From Arthrobacter sp. N199823 (GTDB lineage Bacteria > Actinomycetota > Actinomycetes > Actinomycetales > Micrococcaceae), in assembly GCF_002929705.1 (NCBI RefSeq), contig NZ_PJIN01000001.1, positions 248,001 to 312,000 of the forward strand: DNA of 64,000 nucleotides. The letters are read 5' to 3'. This document shows positions 17,215 to 25,530 of this stretch, one piece after another. The notes under the pieces are model-generated. The model was not told the DNA's origin. It worked only from the letters and a program-made list of their open reading frames with translations, and searched no databases. Within the stretch, counting starts at the first letter, position 1. Each line of letters begins with the position of its first letter. Made by a program: the position numbers and the translations under genes.

Positions 17215-17285
17215 GAATCAGCCGAGCACGGCTGGTGCGTTACGGTGGAGGAGCATCAACGAACTAATCCTGAACGGAGCCAACA

Positions 17286-18800
17286 TTGGCCGCCAGCACC
17301 AAGCCAGCAACGGCCACCCTCACACCGGAGCAACGCCAATCCGTGTGGGGCACGCTGAAGTCTCCTCGCCGGTTAAAGACGGAAGTTCTTGGCGGGCTCG
17401 TCGTGGGGCTGGCCCTCATCCCGGAAGCGATCGCCTTCTCCGTCATTGCTGGCGTGGACCCGCGGGTTGGACTGTTCGCAGCCTTCACCATGGCTGTGAC
17501 CATTGCCTTCACGGGTGGGCGGCCAGCCATGATCTCGGCTGCAACGGGGGCAGTGGCGTTGGTGATCGCCCCGTTAGTGCGGAGCCATGGCGTGGACTAT
17601 CTGATTGCTTGTGTGATTCTGGCCGGGGTCATCCAAATCATCTTGGCGCTGGCTGGCGTGGCCAAACTGATGCGGTTCATCCCGCGTTCGGTCATGGTGG
17701 GCTTCGTCAACGCGCTGGCAATTCTGGTCTTCATAGCTCAGCTACCAGAGCTTATTGGTGTGCCGTGGCTGGTGTATCCACTAGTCGTAGCCGCCCTCGT
17801 GATTATGTTTGTCCTGCCGCGATTCACGCAAGTGGTGCCGGCGCCACTGGTGGCGATCGTGGTGCTGACAGTGGTGACCGTGATGACCTCGATGGTGGTG
17901 CCCACCGTGGGGGACAAGGGGGATCTGCCCAACTCGCTTCCCACCGCGCTCATCCCCAATGTTCCGTTCACGTTTGAAACCTTGCAGGTGATCTTCCCGT
18001 TCGCGCTGGCCATGGCGTTCGTGGGCTTGTTGGAATCGCTCATGACAGCCAAATTGGTGGATGACATCACTGACACTCGCTCCAACAAGACCCGTGAAGC
18101 CTGGGGCCAGGGCGTGGCCAACATTGTGACCGGGTTCTTCGGCGGCATGGGTGGCTGCGCCATGATCGGCCAGACCATGATTAACGTGAAAGCCTCAGGG
18201 GCCCGCACCCGGATTTCAACCTTCTGTGCTGGCGTTTTCTTGCTGCTCCTGGTGGTGGTGCTGGGCGATATTGTCCAGCTGATCCCGATGGCCGCGCTGG
18301 TGGCCGTCATGATTTTTGTCTGCTGGGCAACGTTTGATTGGCACAGCATCCGCCTGCGCACCCTCAAAGCACTGCCCAAGAGCGAAACGTTTGTCATGGT
18401 GGCCACCGTCATCGCGACGGTTGCCACGGACAACCTGGCCGTCGGCGTGGGTACCGGAACGGTGCTGGCCATGGTCCTGTTTGCCCGGCGCGTGGCTCAC
18501 TTTGTCACCGTAGAACGCGTGGTGGTCCAAGGCGGGGAGAGCGTCACATATGTTGTGAACGGTGAACTGTTCTTCGCCTCATCAAACGATCTTTACACCC
18601 AATTCGAGTACGCCCTAGATCCGGATCACGTGGTCATCGACCTGCGCGAATCTCATCTGTGGGATGCCTCCACCATCGCTACCTTGGACGCCATCACGGA
18701 TAAATACCGCCGCCACGGCAAGGACGTGGACATCGTGGGCCTGAACGACGCCAGTGTTCAAATGCGCCAGCGCCTCGCCGGGAAACTCGGTGGGAACTAA
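17286..18800 (+). CDS. SulP-family anion transporter with STAS domain
   Basis: 504 residues. About ten to twelve hydrophobic segments fill residues 30-400, starting with the family signature region [31 protein letters not shown] cytoplasmic STAS domain is at about 405-500 ([15 protein letters not shown], then [23 protein letters not shown]). SulP proteins move sulfate, bicarbonate or dicarboxylates; the substrate cannot be read here. A TTG start at 17286 is used because CGGAG lies seven bases upstream. It stands alone between the hairpin at 17168 and a convergent gene. Confidence 0.9.
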   Translation: MAASTKPATATLTPEQRQSVWGTLKSPRRLKTEVLGGLVVGLALIPEAIAFSVIAGVDPRVGLFAAFTMAVTIAFTGGRPAMISAATGAVALVIAPLVRSHGVDYLIACVILAGVIQIILALAGVAKLMRFIPRSVMVGFVNALAILVFIAQLPELIGVPWLVYPLVVAALVIMFVLPRFTQVVPAPLVAIVVLTVVTVMTSMVVPTVGDKGDLPNSLPTALIPNVPFTFETLQVIFPFALAMAFVGLLESLMTAKLVDDITDTRSNKTREAWGQGVANIVTGFFGGMGGCAMIGQTMINVKASGARTRISTFCAGVFLLLLVVVLGDIVQLIPMAALVAVMIFVCWATFDWHSIRLRTLKALPKSETFVMVATVIATVATDNLAVGVGTGTVLAMVLFARRVAHFVTVERVVVQGGESVTYVVNGELFFASSNDLYTQFEYALDPDHVVIDLRESHLWDASTIATLDAITDKYRRHGKDVDIVGLNDASVQMRQRLAGKLGGN

Positions 18801-18833
18801 CCCATCAATAGGGGAAGCTCGACGGCGTCTGCC

Positions 18834-19634
18834 TCACCGTGCGCTGGTGGTCACCGTGCGCAAACGGATGATCAAGGTGACGGCAACTACCACAATGGCT
18901 CCCACCAAGGCCGCCGTAGCCGCCGGCGTTGACAGCAGCTCACCGCTGAAACGTGCCACGGCTACCCAGGCTAAACCCCAGCTCAAAGATGCGGCCGGAG
19001 CCAGGCGGCCCTTGCCGTAAATGGCCAGAGCAACTCCAACGGCAGCAGCGACTGCTAGAACAAAGACTGCCCAGGCGTTGGGATTCAGGCCGAAGCCGTT
19101 GAAGCCAGCGGCCACCAAGACGGCAGAAATGTTAGCTGCTGTTGCCACACAGACCCAGCCCAGGTACAAGCCCATGGTGCCATCTGTGACGATGGCGTCC
19201 ACAGTGTTGCTTGGCCGGTGGCGAAGGATCAGCACAAAAATGTAGGCAAGTACGGCTAGTAAGACGGCAATGATCGGCACACTCAACGGCAGGAGATCAA
19301 ATTGAACGCTGAGGATCCATGCGGCGTTCAACAGTAGTGATGCCGCCACGGGGTAGCCCAATAAGCGATGCCTGTGCTCGGTTTTCTGCTGAGGTAGAAA
19401 CTGCCAGACGGCGTAGGCCACTAGCCCCAAGTAAATAACGCTCCAAATGGAGAATGCCGGACCGCCCGGTGCAATGAGCGTTGAATCCGCTGAAAGCGCG
19501 CCGTTGGAGGCGTTCTGAATTTGGGTGCCCCCGGCCGCGCCAGAGCCAATGAATGAGCCGATGATAGCCGCCACGGCGCTTGCGGCAACTACTATCTGGC
19601 GTAGGGTGTCGTTCTTTGCTGGTGTCGGGTCCAT
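18834..19634 (-). CDS. TspO/MBR-related membrane protein
   Basis: 266 residues, seven to eight hydrophobic helices. Tryptophan and asparagine signatures of the TspO/MBR family recur: PAFSIWSVIYLGLVAYAVWQF, LNAAWILSVQ, GLYLGWVCVATAANIS and LSWGLAWVAVARF. The protein is longer than the five-helix TspO of about 160 residues; such extended versions are common in actinobacteria and annotated tryptophan-rich sensory protein. Ligand and role are unknown here. ATG at 19634. It is convergent with the SulP gene at 34 bases. Confidence 0.75.
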   Translation of the reverse strand: MDPTPAKNDTLRQIVVAASAVAAIIGSFIGSGAAGGTQIQNASNGALSADSTLIAPGGPAFSIWSVIYLGLVAYAVWQFLPQQKTEHRHRLLGYPVAASLLLNAAWILSVQFDLLPLSVPIIAVLLAVLAYIFVLILRHRPSNTVDAIVTDGTMGLYLGWVCVATAANISAVLVAAGFNGFGLNPNAWAVFVLAVAAAVGVALAIYGKGRLAPAASLSWGLAWVAVARFSGELLSTPAATAALVGAIVVVAVTLIIRLRTVTTSAR

Positions 19635-19748
19635 TTTTCCAGCCTAGCGCCCGGCCGGCGTCTGCGTGATGGAGTTGGATCTTCTCCAACACAGAACCGT
19701 CCGTTTGTATAGGAATGTTGATTAGCTCGCGGTCAGATGAATGCCCGT

Positions 19749-20228
19749 CTACTCCGCAGCTCCGGGCACAAAGAATGTGCTCGAGGTAAGCCGCGAACCG
19801 TCCAACACCACTACCCATTCATACGTGGCACTCGGTGGCAGCGGCAGCCCGCCGGGGAAGTTCAGCACAATATTTGAGGTCCCAGGGAACCCCATGGGCG
19901 GTGGCTGGGTTTCAGGGTTGGCAGGATGGCGAAAATCCACGTCTTGTTGGAACATCATGGTGTTCTCACCCTCGGGCCCGCCAAGGGTGACAGGCTGCCC
20001 ATCGGCGTCCACCAGCAGCACCTCCACCGCGGCCGAGGTCTCCTCAAACAGGGGAATAGTGACAGTAATATTCACAAACACGGCAAACGGCGCGGTCAGT
20101 CCAGTCTGCGGATCGGAACCGAGGAACTGGATCCCGCCGCCAATAATGTTGACCTTGCCCGCGGCGTCCACGTTCACGAAATCGGCAATCAACACCGTTC
20201 CGCTGCCACTGCTTGAACTCATTGTCAT
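19749..20228 (-). CDS. DUF6941-like protein
   Basis: 159 residues, soluble, no signal peptide. The N-terminal pattern VLIADFVNVDAAGKVNIIGGGIQFLG resembles the LLAD...GKLN(V/I)LG start of DUF6941 proteins, and the remainder (NITVTIPLFEETSAAVEVLLVDADG) is beta-rich. ATG 20228 follows GGAG; ATG 20222 is also possible. Function unknown. It lies downstream of the helicase-sigma gene in the same direction, separated by 131 bases that hold a small repeated motif, so co-transcription is possible but unproven. Confidence 0.6.
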   Translation of the reverse strand: MTMSSSSGSGTVLIADFVNVDAAGKVNIIGGGIQFLGSDPQTGLTAPFAVFVNITVTIPLFEETSAAVEVLLVDADGQPVTLGGPEGENTMMFQQDVDFRHPANPETQPPPMGFPGTSNIVLNFPGGLPLPPSATYEWVVVLDGSRLTSSTFFVPGAAE

Positions 20229-20330
20229 GCAAGATTCTCCATAGCGCTCAGGGCCGGCTGGTTCCTTAACCATAGGTCCTTACATGCGGTGCCTCGGTTG
20301 CCGCTGGTGTTTATGAACTACTCCTGTGAA

Positions 20331-20359
20331 GTTCGACGCCGGACTCTCACCTTGGGTGC
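20331..20359 (+). repeat. Intergenic motif, copy 1
   Basis: Begins GTTCGACGCCGGAC and continues with CTCACCTTGG; 22 of 28 bases match the stretch 55407-55434. It touches the stop codon of the helicase-sigma gene. Two intergenic copies suggest a small dispersed element. Confidence 0.4.
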
Positions 20360-22882
20360 TTAGCTCACCTGCTCCTCGGGCGTCGGAATATCTAAGAAGC
20401 TCCCAAGTGATGTGCAGTATCCGGGTTCCCTGAGCTTCTTCATGGTTAGTGATTCAATCTGACGGATGCGCTCACGAGTCACGCCGTAGACCTGCCCGAT
20501 TGCGTCAAGGGTCTTGGGTTCCCCGTCGTGGAGGCCGTATCGCATGGATAGAACTCCGGCCTCGCGCTCACTGAGGGTATCGAGGACGTTATCCAAGGCG
20601 GCCAGCATGTCAGTGCGCTCGGCGTATTCGTGAGCGGTTGCCTCTAGCGGGTCGTACATTTGCTCTGACAATGGTTCGGATCCGCCATGACCGTCGGGAA
20701 CAAGCATGTCTAGGGAGAACACTGGGGCCGCGTACTTCATGATCTTGCGAACATCTGCAGGGGTTGAATCGAGTGGGTTGGCCAATTCTTCTGGAGTTGC
20801 AGGCCTTCCCAACTCCACTGAGAGTTGTCGTCTCACGGAAAGAAGCTTGTTGATCTGTTCCGTCATGTGAACTGGAACACGGATGGTGCGCCCCAAATCT
20901 GCAATGGCGCGGGTAATTGCTTGACGGATCCACCAGGTTGCGTAGGTCGAGAACTTGTTGCCCAAGGTGTAATCGAACTTATGGACGGCGCGCAGCAGGC
21001 CCAGATTTCCCTCTTGGATGATGTCAATAAAATCGAGGCCGCGATCCAGATACTTCTTCGCAATGGAGACAACGAGCCGCAGATTTGCGTTCATCATCGT
21101 GTCAAGGGCACTGGCACCAAGCCGGACCAGCTTTTCCAAGTCATGGCGTTCGCGGCGGGAGCCCAACACGCAGTTTTCTAATTTGTAGGTAGCCATCAAA
21201 CCAGCCTCGATAGTTTGACCTAGGTCCACCTCGGCAGCTGCGTCAAGAAGAGAAAACTTTCCAATCCGTTTGAGATAGTCGCCCACAATATCGTCCGTCA
21301 GGCCTGTAGTGTGGGCCAACAACTCGGCCGGCTCATCATCATCGTCCTCCGACAGCTCAAACAGGGGAGCAGCCGGTTCTGGAACCACAGCGTCAGGTTC
21401 CAGTTGCGGCGATGGAGTGGAATTCTCATCACCGGATGTTGCCTGACCTTCACCGCCAGCCGATGGGGCATTAGCCGAGACTTCAATATCCGGATACCTC
21501 AGGAAATCTTCGATCTCCTGCAGATCGGTGGCGATTTCAAAGAACTCATAGCGACGCGCAAAGGGAAGTACGCGGCCCAGGAATTCTTCCCCCTGCACAT
21601 CAGGGTCTTCCACCGTATTGATCGCAAACAGCACCACGAGTCGACCAACACGCCCGTCCTTCTTTTTACGGATCACACGGCCCAGACGCTGCACCATCTG
21701 GCGCTGGCTGCGATTGGCGGCCACGATGATGCCCAAATCTGCCTCGGGCACGTCTACGCCTTCATCGAGAATGCGTGGTGCAGCCAATACTTGGGCATCG
21801 CGATTGCTGAAATCAACGAGTCCCTGCTTGCGCTCTTCGGGCCGCATGCCGCTATAGATTGCTGTGGCGGTACATCCCACCGTGCGGTAAATGTCCTGGG
21901 CGCTACGAGCTGAGGCTTGGGTCTGGGTGAAAACCAGTGTTCCTCCGGACTCTGCAACAGGTTGATGCAGAGCGGCCAGCGCCAACCCCTTGGTCTTGGT
22001 TTCGGCCAATAGGGACAAGCGTGCGGACATAGCCTTCATGTATTTGCGGGCCAGACCAGCCTCGGCTGTGAGCCCTGCCGAAGCTGCAAGTGCAGCGACT
22101 GCGGCAATGAACGCGGGAAAGGGAGTTGGTGGCACATTGGCGTACTGCTTCAGATAACGGGCGGCCTCGGACATGGTGTCGGAGAACTCGTCGTAATTGG
22201 CCCGCTCAGCTGGTGTGAGCTCAACACCGATCATAGCGATATCGAACGGGGCAATAACGTCGTCACGCAACGCCCTGTCATACCAAAGGTTGAAGACCAC
22301 TCCGCCAAAGTAGGGCGACAACATTTCGTGATGGCCGCCGTCGTTCCTCTCATACGTGGCAGTCAATCCCAAACGCCAGTTGTATCCCTGCCCCAGAGCC
22401 GCGGCGAAGAGAGGAGCAGCGTAGCGGTGGCACTCGTCGGCGATCAGTAGCCCGGCTTTGTGCGCACGCAGTGTCTGGTGCGTAGCTGCCGAGTGCACGA
22501 TGGCGATGAGGACATCCACGTCGTCCAGAGAATCCTTGCGACCGTTGCCCAGTAGTCCCGTGGATGCGGAGGGAAAATCACGCTTGAGGGTAGCGAGCCA
22601 TTGACGCTGGAGCTCTGCGGTGGGGACCAGAATGAGTACTTTGATGCCCTGCCGGACAGCCTCATGAGCAGCCGCAACACCTAGGCGGGTCTTGCCGGAA
22701 CCGGTGACAGCCTCAATGACGCCACGGCGAGCATTGTTATGCCAGGCGTCGAGCGCCTCCTGCTGCCAGGGGTAGAGGAAACCGTAATCGGCTGCCGCAG
22801 GAATGCTCCGGAGGATGGGAGGCAAGCTGTCATGAAGGACCTCGTCGGCACGTGCCAATGGTGTGTCCACTACCTGTGTCAT
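20360..22882 (-). CDS. SF2 (SSL2/XPB-like) helicase fused to a primary-type sigma-70 factor
   Basis: 840 residues in one uninterrupted frame; ATG 22882 follows AAGGAG. Residues about 25-460 form a superfamily 2 helicase: YPWQQEAL (Q-like motif), Walker A AVTGSGKT (58-65), DECH box (149-152), LTAT (173-176), and motif VI QRLGRVIR (398-405). An acidic, Pro/Gly/Ser-rich linker follows (about 468-525). Residues 530-840 are a full sigma-70 factor: region 1.2 (DIVGDYLKRIGKFSLL), region 2 (NLRLVVSIAKKYLDRG, FIDIIQEGNLGLLRAVHKFD, FSTYATWWIRQAITRAIAD), region 3, and region 4 with the helix-turn-helix VTRERIRQIESLTMKKLREP. RNA polymerase and promoter contact segments look intact. This architecture is not one I know as described; its activity is inference. 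Confidence 0.93.
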   Translation of the reverse strand: MTQVVDTPLARADEVLHDSLPPILRSIPAAADYGFLYPWQQEALDAWHNNARRGVIEAVTGSGKTRLGVAAAHEAVRQGIKVLILVPTAELQRQWLATLKRDFPSASTGLLGNGRKDSLDDVDVLIAIVHSAATHQTLRAHKAGLLIADECHRYAAPLFAAALGQGYNWRLGLTATYERNDGGHHEMLSPYFGGVVFNLWYDRALRDDVIAPFDIAMIGVELTPAERANYDEFSDTMSEAARYLKQYANVPPTPFPAFIAAVAALAASAGLTAEAGLARKYMKAMSARLSLLAETKTKGLALAALHQPVAESGGTLVFTQTQASARSAQDIYRTVGCTATAIYSGMRPEERKQGLVDFSNRDAQVLAAPRILDEGVDVPEADLGIIVAANRSQRQMVQRLGRVIRKKKDGRVGRLVVLFAINTVEDPDVQGEEFLGRVLPFARRYEFFEIATDLQEIEDFLRYPDIEVSANAPSAGGEGQATSGDENSTPSPQLEPDAVVPEPAAPLFELSEDDDDEPAELLAHTTGLTDDIVGDYLKRIGKFSLLDAAAEVDLGQTIEAGLMATYKLENCVLGSRRERHDLEKLVRLGASALDTMMNANLRLVVSIAKKYLDRGLDFIDIIQEGNLGLLRAVHKFDYTLGNKFSTYATWWIRQAITRAIADLGRTIRVPVHMTEQINKLLSVRRQLSVELGRPATPEELANPLDSTPADVRKIMKYAAPVFSLDMLVPDGHGGSEPLSEQMYDPLEATAHEYAERTDMLAALDNVLDTLSEREAGVLSMRYGLHDGEPKTLDAIGQVYGVTRERIRQIESLTMKKLREPGYCTSLGSFLDIPTPEEQVS

Positions 22883-22954
22883 GATGACTCCTTTTCCTGC
22901 GCGATCCACCGGAACGTGATGGTGGTCTCAGGCTAGGAGGAGGGTCTGACATTT

Positions 22955-22981
22955 AAGAGTTACAAAAATTTTGTAACTCTT
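22955..22981. promoter_or_regulatory. Perfect palindrome before the helicase-sigma gene
   Basis: Arms AAGAGTTACAAAA and TTTTGTAACTCTT pair perfectly around one base. It lies 73 bases upstream of the helicase-sigma start and also upstream of the divergent gene, so it may control both. Its AT-richness contrasts with the surroundings. Confidence 0.75.
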
Positions 22982-22995
22982 GATTTGACAAACGG

Positions 22996-23021
22996 AGAGT
23001 TACAAAAGTTTTGAGAACTCG
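22996..23021. promoter_or_regulatory. Second, imperfect copy of the palindrome
   Basis: AGAGTTACAAAA recurs 40 bases after its first occurrence, followed by TTTTGAGAACTC, a degenerate right arm. TTGACA at 22985-22990 sits between the copies and may be a -35 element for the plus-strand gene. Confidence 0.6.
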
Positions 23022-23162
23022 TTTGACGGGCCAGATTCTTCCGGTGAGAATCAACAGACATCCTGCAACTTTGCATGGATGGCCTGCCGAGAATGGACAT
23101 GCTATGTGGACTATGGACGCAACTTGGGGAAGCCTAAGGGCGACGCGGCGACGCGGCGACGT

Positions 23163-23543
23163 ATGGCGGAGACACCGGATATGTGGAGCTCGATAGACCA
23201 CTTGGCACTCGAGGGAGCCTTGGATTCGTCCATGGAATACCTCGATGATGAACCGTACTTTTCCTATGATGCGCGCAAGCACTACGTGCCAAGCGCGGTG
23301 AAGTACTACTTGACCGGTGCCAATGGTCGTGCCATCCGCCTCACCAAAAAGGACGAATCTGCCGGCATCAGCGTGTATCGCCTCGACGGGGAATGGGTAG
23401 CCCACGACCACCTAGATGTTCCTGCTGACGCCGGCACTGCTCACGTCACCGAAAATGCGGTTGACGTGTGGGACCGTTTCAAGGGGAAAGCGTCTGTGCG
23501 GGCTTTTGCCAACACCAATCTGGACAACCCGGTAAAAGGCTGA
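23163..23543 (+). CDS. Hypothetical protein divergent from the helicase-sigma gene
   Basis: 126 residues if read from ATG 23163; an in-frame ATG at 23079 would add 28. The sequence is acidic to neutral and soluble, with aromatic-rich stretches (EYLDDEPYFSYDARKHYV, SVYRLDGEWVAHDH). No family is recognised. Three tandem eight-base units (GCGACGCG-like) end exactly at the ATG, so a longer N-terminus would contain a repeat-encoded Arg/Ala stretch. It shares the palindromic control region with the helicase-sigma gene and is convergent with the RNase H-like gene, 30 bases away. Confidence 0.55.
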   Translation: MAETPDMWSSIDHLALEGALDSSMEYLDDEPYFSYDARKHYVPSAVKYYLTGANGRAIRLTKKDESAGISVYRLDGEWVAHDHLDVPADAGTAHVTENAVDVWDRFKGKASVRAFANTNLDNPVKG

Positions 23544-23573
23544 GCCGCCTCGCCTAGGTGGCGCGCAAACCCC

Positions 23574-24533
23574 CTACGCCGCCAGGGCCAGCGAGCCTTG
23601 GCCAGCCAGCCCCAGAACCGACTCCTGAATACTGCACAGCAGCACGTTCCGTTGCTCGTTTGTTAGTTCTGCTTCCTTGGCGCGGCGGGCCAGAACAGCG
23701 AGCCGGTCAGCGGTGTTGTTGAGGTGGTTACTCCCGTGTCCCTTGACCCACTGGAACGCCACCAGAGACTTCTCTGTCAGGGTGCGGATAACGGCGACTT
23801 CTTCCCGGCACGCAGCGTTGAGGCCGGAGGGACGAGAGGACGGGTTGGTGAGCAAGCGGACCGCTGTCTGATTATCAGAAAGGACAGTGACGGCGCACCG
23901 GCCGTCTAATGTCCCAGAAAACCGGGAACGTGCGGCCAACAGTCCTAGATGAATGGAATGCAGCTCGGCCTCCAGAATGGTTCCATGTTGACTGGCCCGC
24001 AGTCCCAAGATGACTGGACTGCCCAAACCGAAGTCCATGGCCCAGCCGTGGCCCCGCCACGAACTACGGGATCCCTTGGACGCATCAGTGGCGATGACAA
24101 GGTTGGTGAGCAGGGATTCAAGGTGTTTGGGAACGGCCCTCTCAATGGCCGCGGTAGCGGCCGCCGGTGCGTACAGAGGGCTGACCATGACACCAGCAGC
24201 TTCTAGGAGACCAGCAAGAGTGTCAGCATAAATGGGTACCTCAACCGTTGGCTGGAGCGACTTGATGGCAGCCAGAATTTCTGCGAGCTGACCGCCGCAC
24301 TGGTCTTTGATCCGCGGCACCAACGCGGAACCGACAAGCATATCCACAACGTCCGGTCCCTGAGTCCGTGCAACAACCCACACGCACCGGCCCCCACGGA
24401 ACTTCACCGCGGCAGTGATGCCGTGCCGGGACCCAACTTCCACGAAGGCTGGCCGCAGGCGAAGGAGCCCGGGCCCGGGCAGCGGTAGCTTGCGGCTCGG
24501 TGTCGCGACTGTTGCTGATGCGCTGCTGTCCAT
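23574..24533 (-). CDS. RNase H-fold protein with N-terminal extension
   Basis: 319 residues. The C-terminal half is an RNase HI-like domain with all acidic positions present: Asp150 (VIATDAS), Glu190 (LEAELHSIHLGLL), Asp220 (VLSDNQTAV), His266 (VKGHG) and Asp276 (NTADRLAV). It should cleave RNA in RNA-DNA hybrids. The first 140 residues are of unknown fold. ATG 24533 was chosen because AAGGAG lies upstream; longer starts lack a site. It lies next to the helicase-sigma locus, which suggests, but does not prove, a shared nucleic-acid theme. Housekeeping RNase HI is usually about 150 residues, so this is a distinct paralog. Confidence 0.85.
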   Translation of the reverse strand: MDSSASATVATPSRKLPLPGPGLLRLRPAFVEVGSRHGITAAVKFRGGRCVWVVARTQGPDVVDMLVGSALVPRIKDQCGGQLAEILAAIKSLQPTVEVPIYADTLAGLLEAAGVMVSPLYAPAAATAAIERAVPKHLESLLTNLVIATDASKGSRSSWRGHGWAMDFGLGSPVILGLRASQHGTILEAELHSIHLGLLAARSRFSGTLDGRCAVTVLSDNQTAVRLLTNPSSRPSGLNAACREEVAVIRTLTEKSLVAFQWVKGHGSNHLNNTADRLAVLARRAKEAELTNEQRNVLLCSIQESVLGLAGQGSLALAA

Positions 24534-24699
24534 GGTGGCACTCCTTGAATTGTCGATGTGGCTATTGAGTGTGAGCCTAAGGGCAGGGACTGACATTGAG
24601 AGCAGAAGGGTTGGCGACTATGTAGAGCGATGGGAGGCATCTCGCCCTTAGCGGCCGTAACAATCTTGCGATGTCGGGCCCCTGTGGTTCATTGAGACC

Positions 24700-25386
24700 A
24701 TGAAGCTACCCAAGATCCTAGATTCCGCCCATGTCGAGCAGGCCGCAGCGCTAGTCAATGGGTACTACACCAAGACCTATAAGCGTGGCGAAGTGCAGAC
24801 TGGTGCTCGCTTCGAATCTTGGATGGGTGGCGGTGACGCATCTGAGGTAGTCAACACCATCACGGCCGATGACCTGATTGCCGTCACGTTCCTGTCCGTT
24901 GAAGTCCCCGCACCGGCAGCCATTGGAATTCTGGAAACTCACAAGGACAAAATTTCGGAGTTGCTGGAACAAATCCCGGCCGATCTTGACCTTGCCGGGG
25001 TATCTGCTGAGAATTTCGCCAAGACACTGGGGCAGGATAGTGCGGCCGTGCAGCTCTGGCGGCTCCTGCGTCAATCTGATGCGAAGCGGTGGGGCATTGG
25101 CCAGACCACGGCGAGCAAGATCATGGCCCGAAAGCGCCCGCGGCTGATTCCGATTTATGATTCCGTGGTGGGCCCGTTGATGGGTCTGAAGAATTCAAAT
25201 AAGCAGTGGAGCGCATGGCACGAGGTCCTGGCTGACGGTTCAGGGCTGCCCGAACGGTTGAAGCAAATCCAGGAGAAATCGGCAGTTGCTCATGACGCTT
25301 CAGCTCTGCGCATCATGGACGTAGTGCTCTGGAAGCACGGCAAGAATCTGGCCAAATCGAAGTGGGGCGCCGGCCGCCGGGACTAA
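24700..25386 (+). CDS. DUF6308-like protein
   Basis: 228 residues, soluble. The segment ASKIMARKRPRLIPIYDSVVGPLMG and the following W-rich stretch fit DUF6308, a family I know only as uncharacterised. The N-terminal half has FESWMGGGDASEVVNTITADDLIAV. ATG 24700 is about 166 bases from the start of the divergent RNase H-like gene, so the two may share a control region; no palindrome was found there. It ends at a clear terminator. Confidence 0.65.
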   Translation: MKLPKILDSAHVEQAAALVNGYYTKTYKRGEVQTGARFESWMGGGDASEVVNTITADDLIAVTFLSVEVPAPAAIGILETHKDKISELLEQIPADLDLAGVSAENFAKTLGQDSAAVQLWRLLRQSDAKRWGIGQTTASKIMARKRPRLIPIYDSVVGPLMGLKNSNKQWSAWHEVLADGSGLPERLKQIQEKSAVAHDASALRIMDVVLWKHGKNLAKSKWGAGRRD

Positions 25387-25389
25387 GAC

Positions 25390-25418
25390 GCAGGCCTCAC
25401 CCAATCGGTGAGGCCTGC
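25390..25418 (+). terminator. Rho-independent terminator
   Basis: Perfect 12-base arms GCAGGCCTCACC and GGTGAGGCCTGC with a five-base loop, starting four bases after the DUF6308-like stop codon. The T-tract is weak (GCATTG). Confidence 0.75.
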
Positions 25419-25530
25419 GCATTGTGTGGACGTTGTGGTCACCGGGTGCTGAGGGTTCCCAGCGTACTTGCCATGAGGGTGTCCATGTTTAAGAGGGCTC
25501 CTCTGACACGGCGTTGTGTGGTTACGGGGC

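Noticed and set aside
17171-17977. Plus-strand frame of 268 codons
   Set aside because: Runs through a hairpin and is an out-of-frame shadow of the SulP gene.
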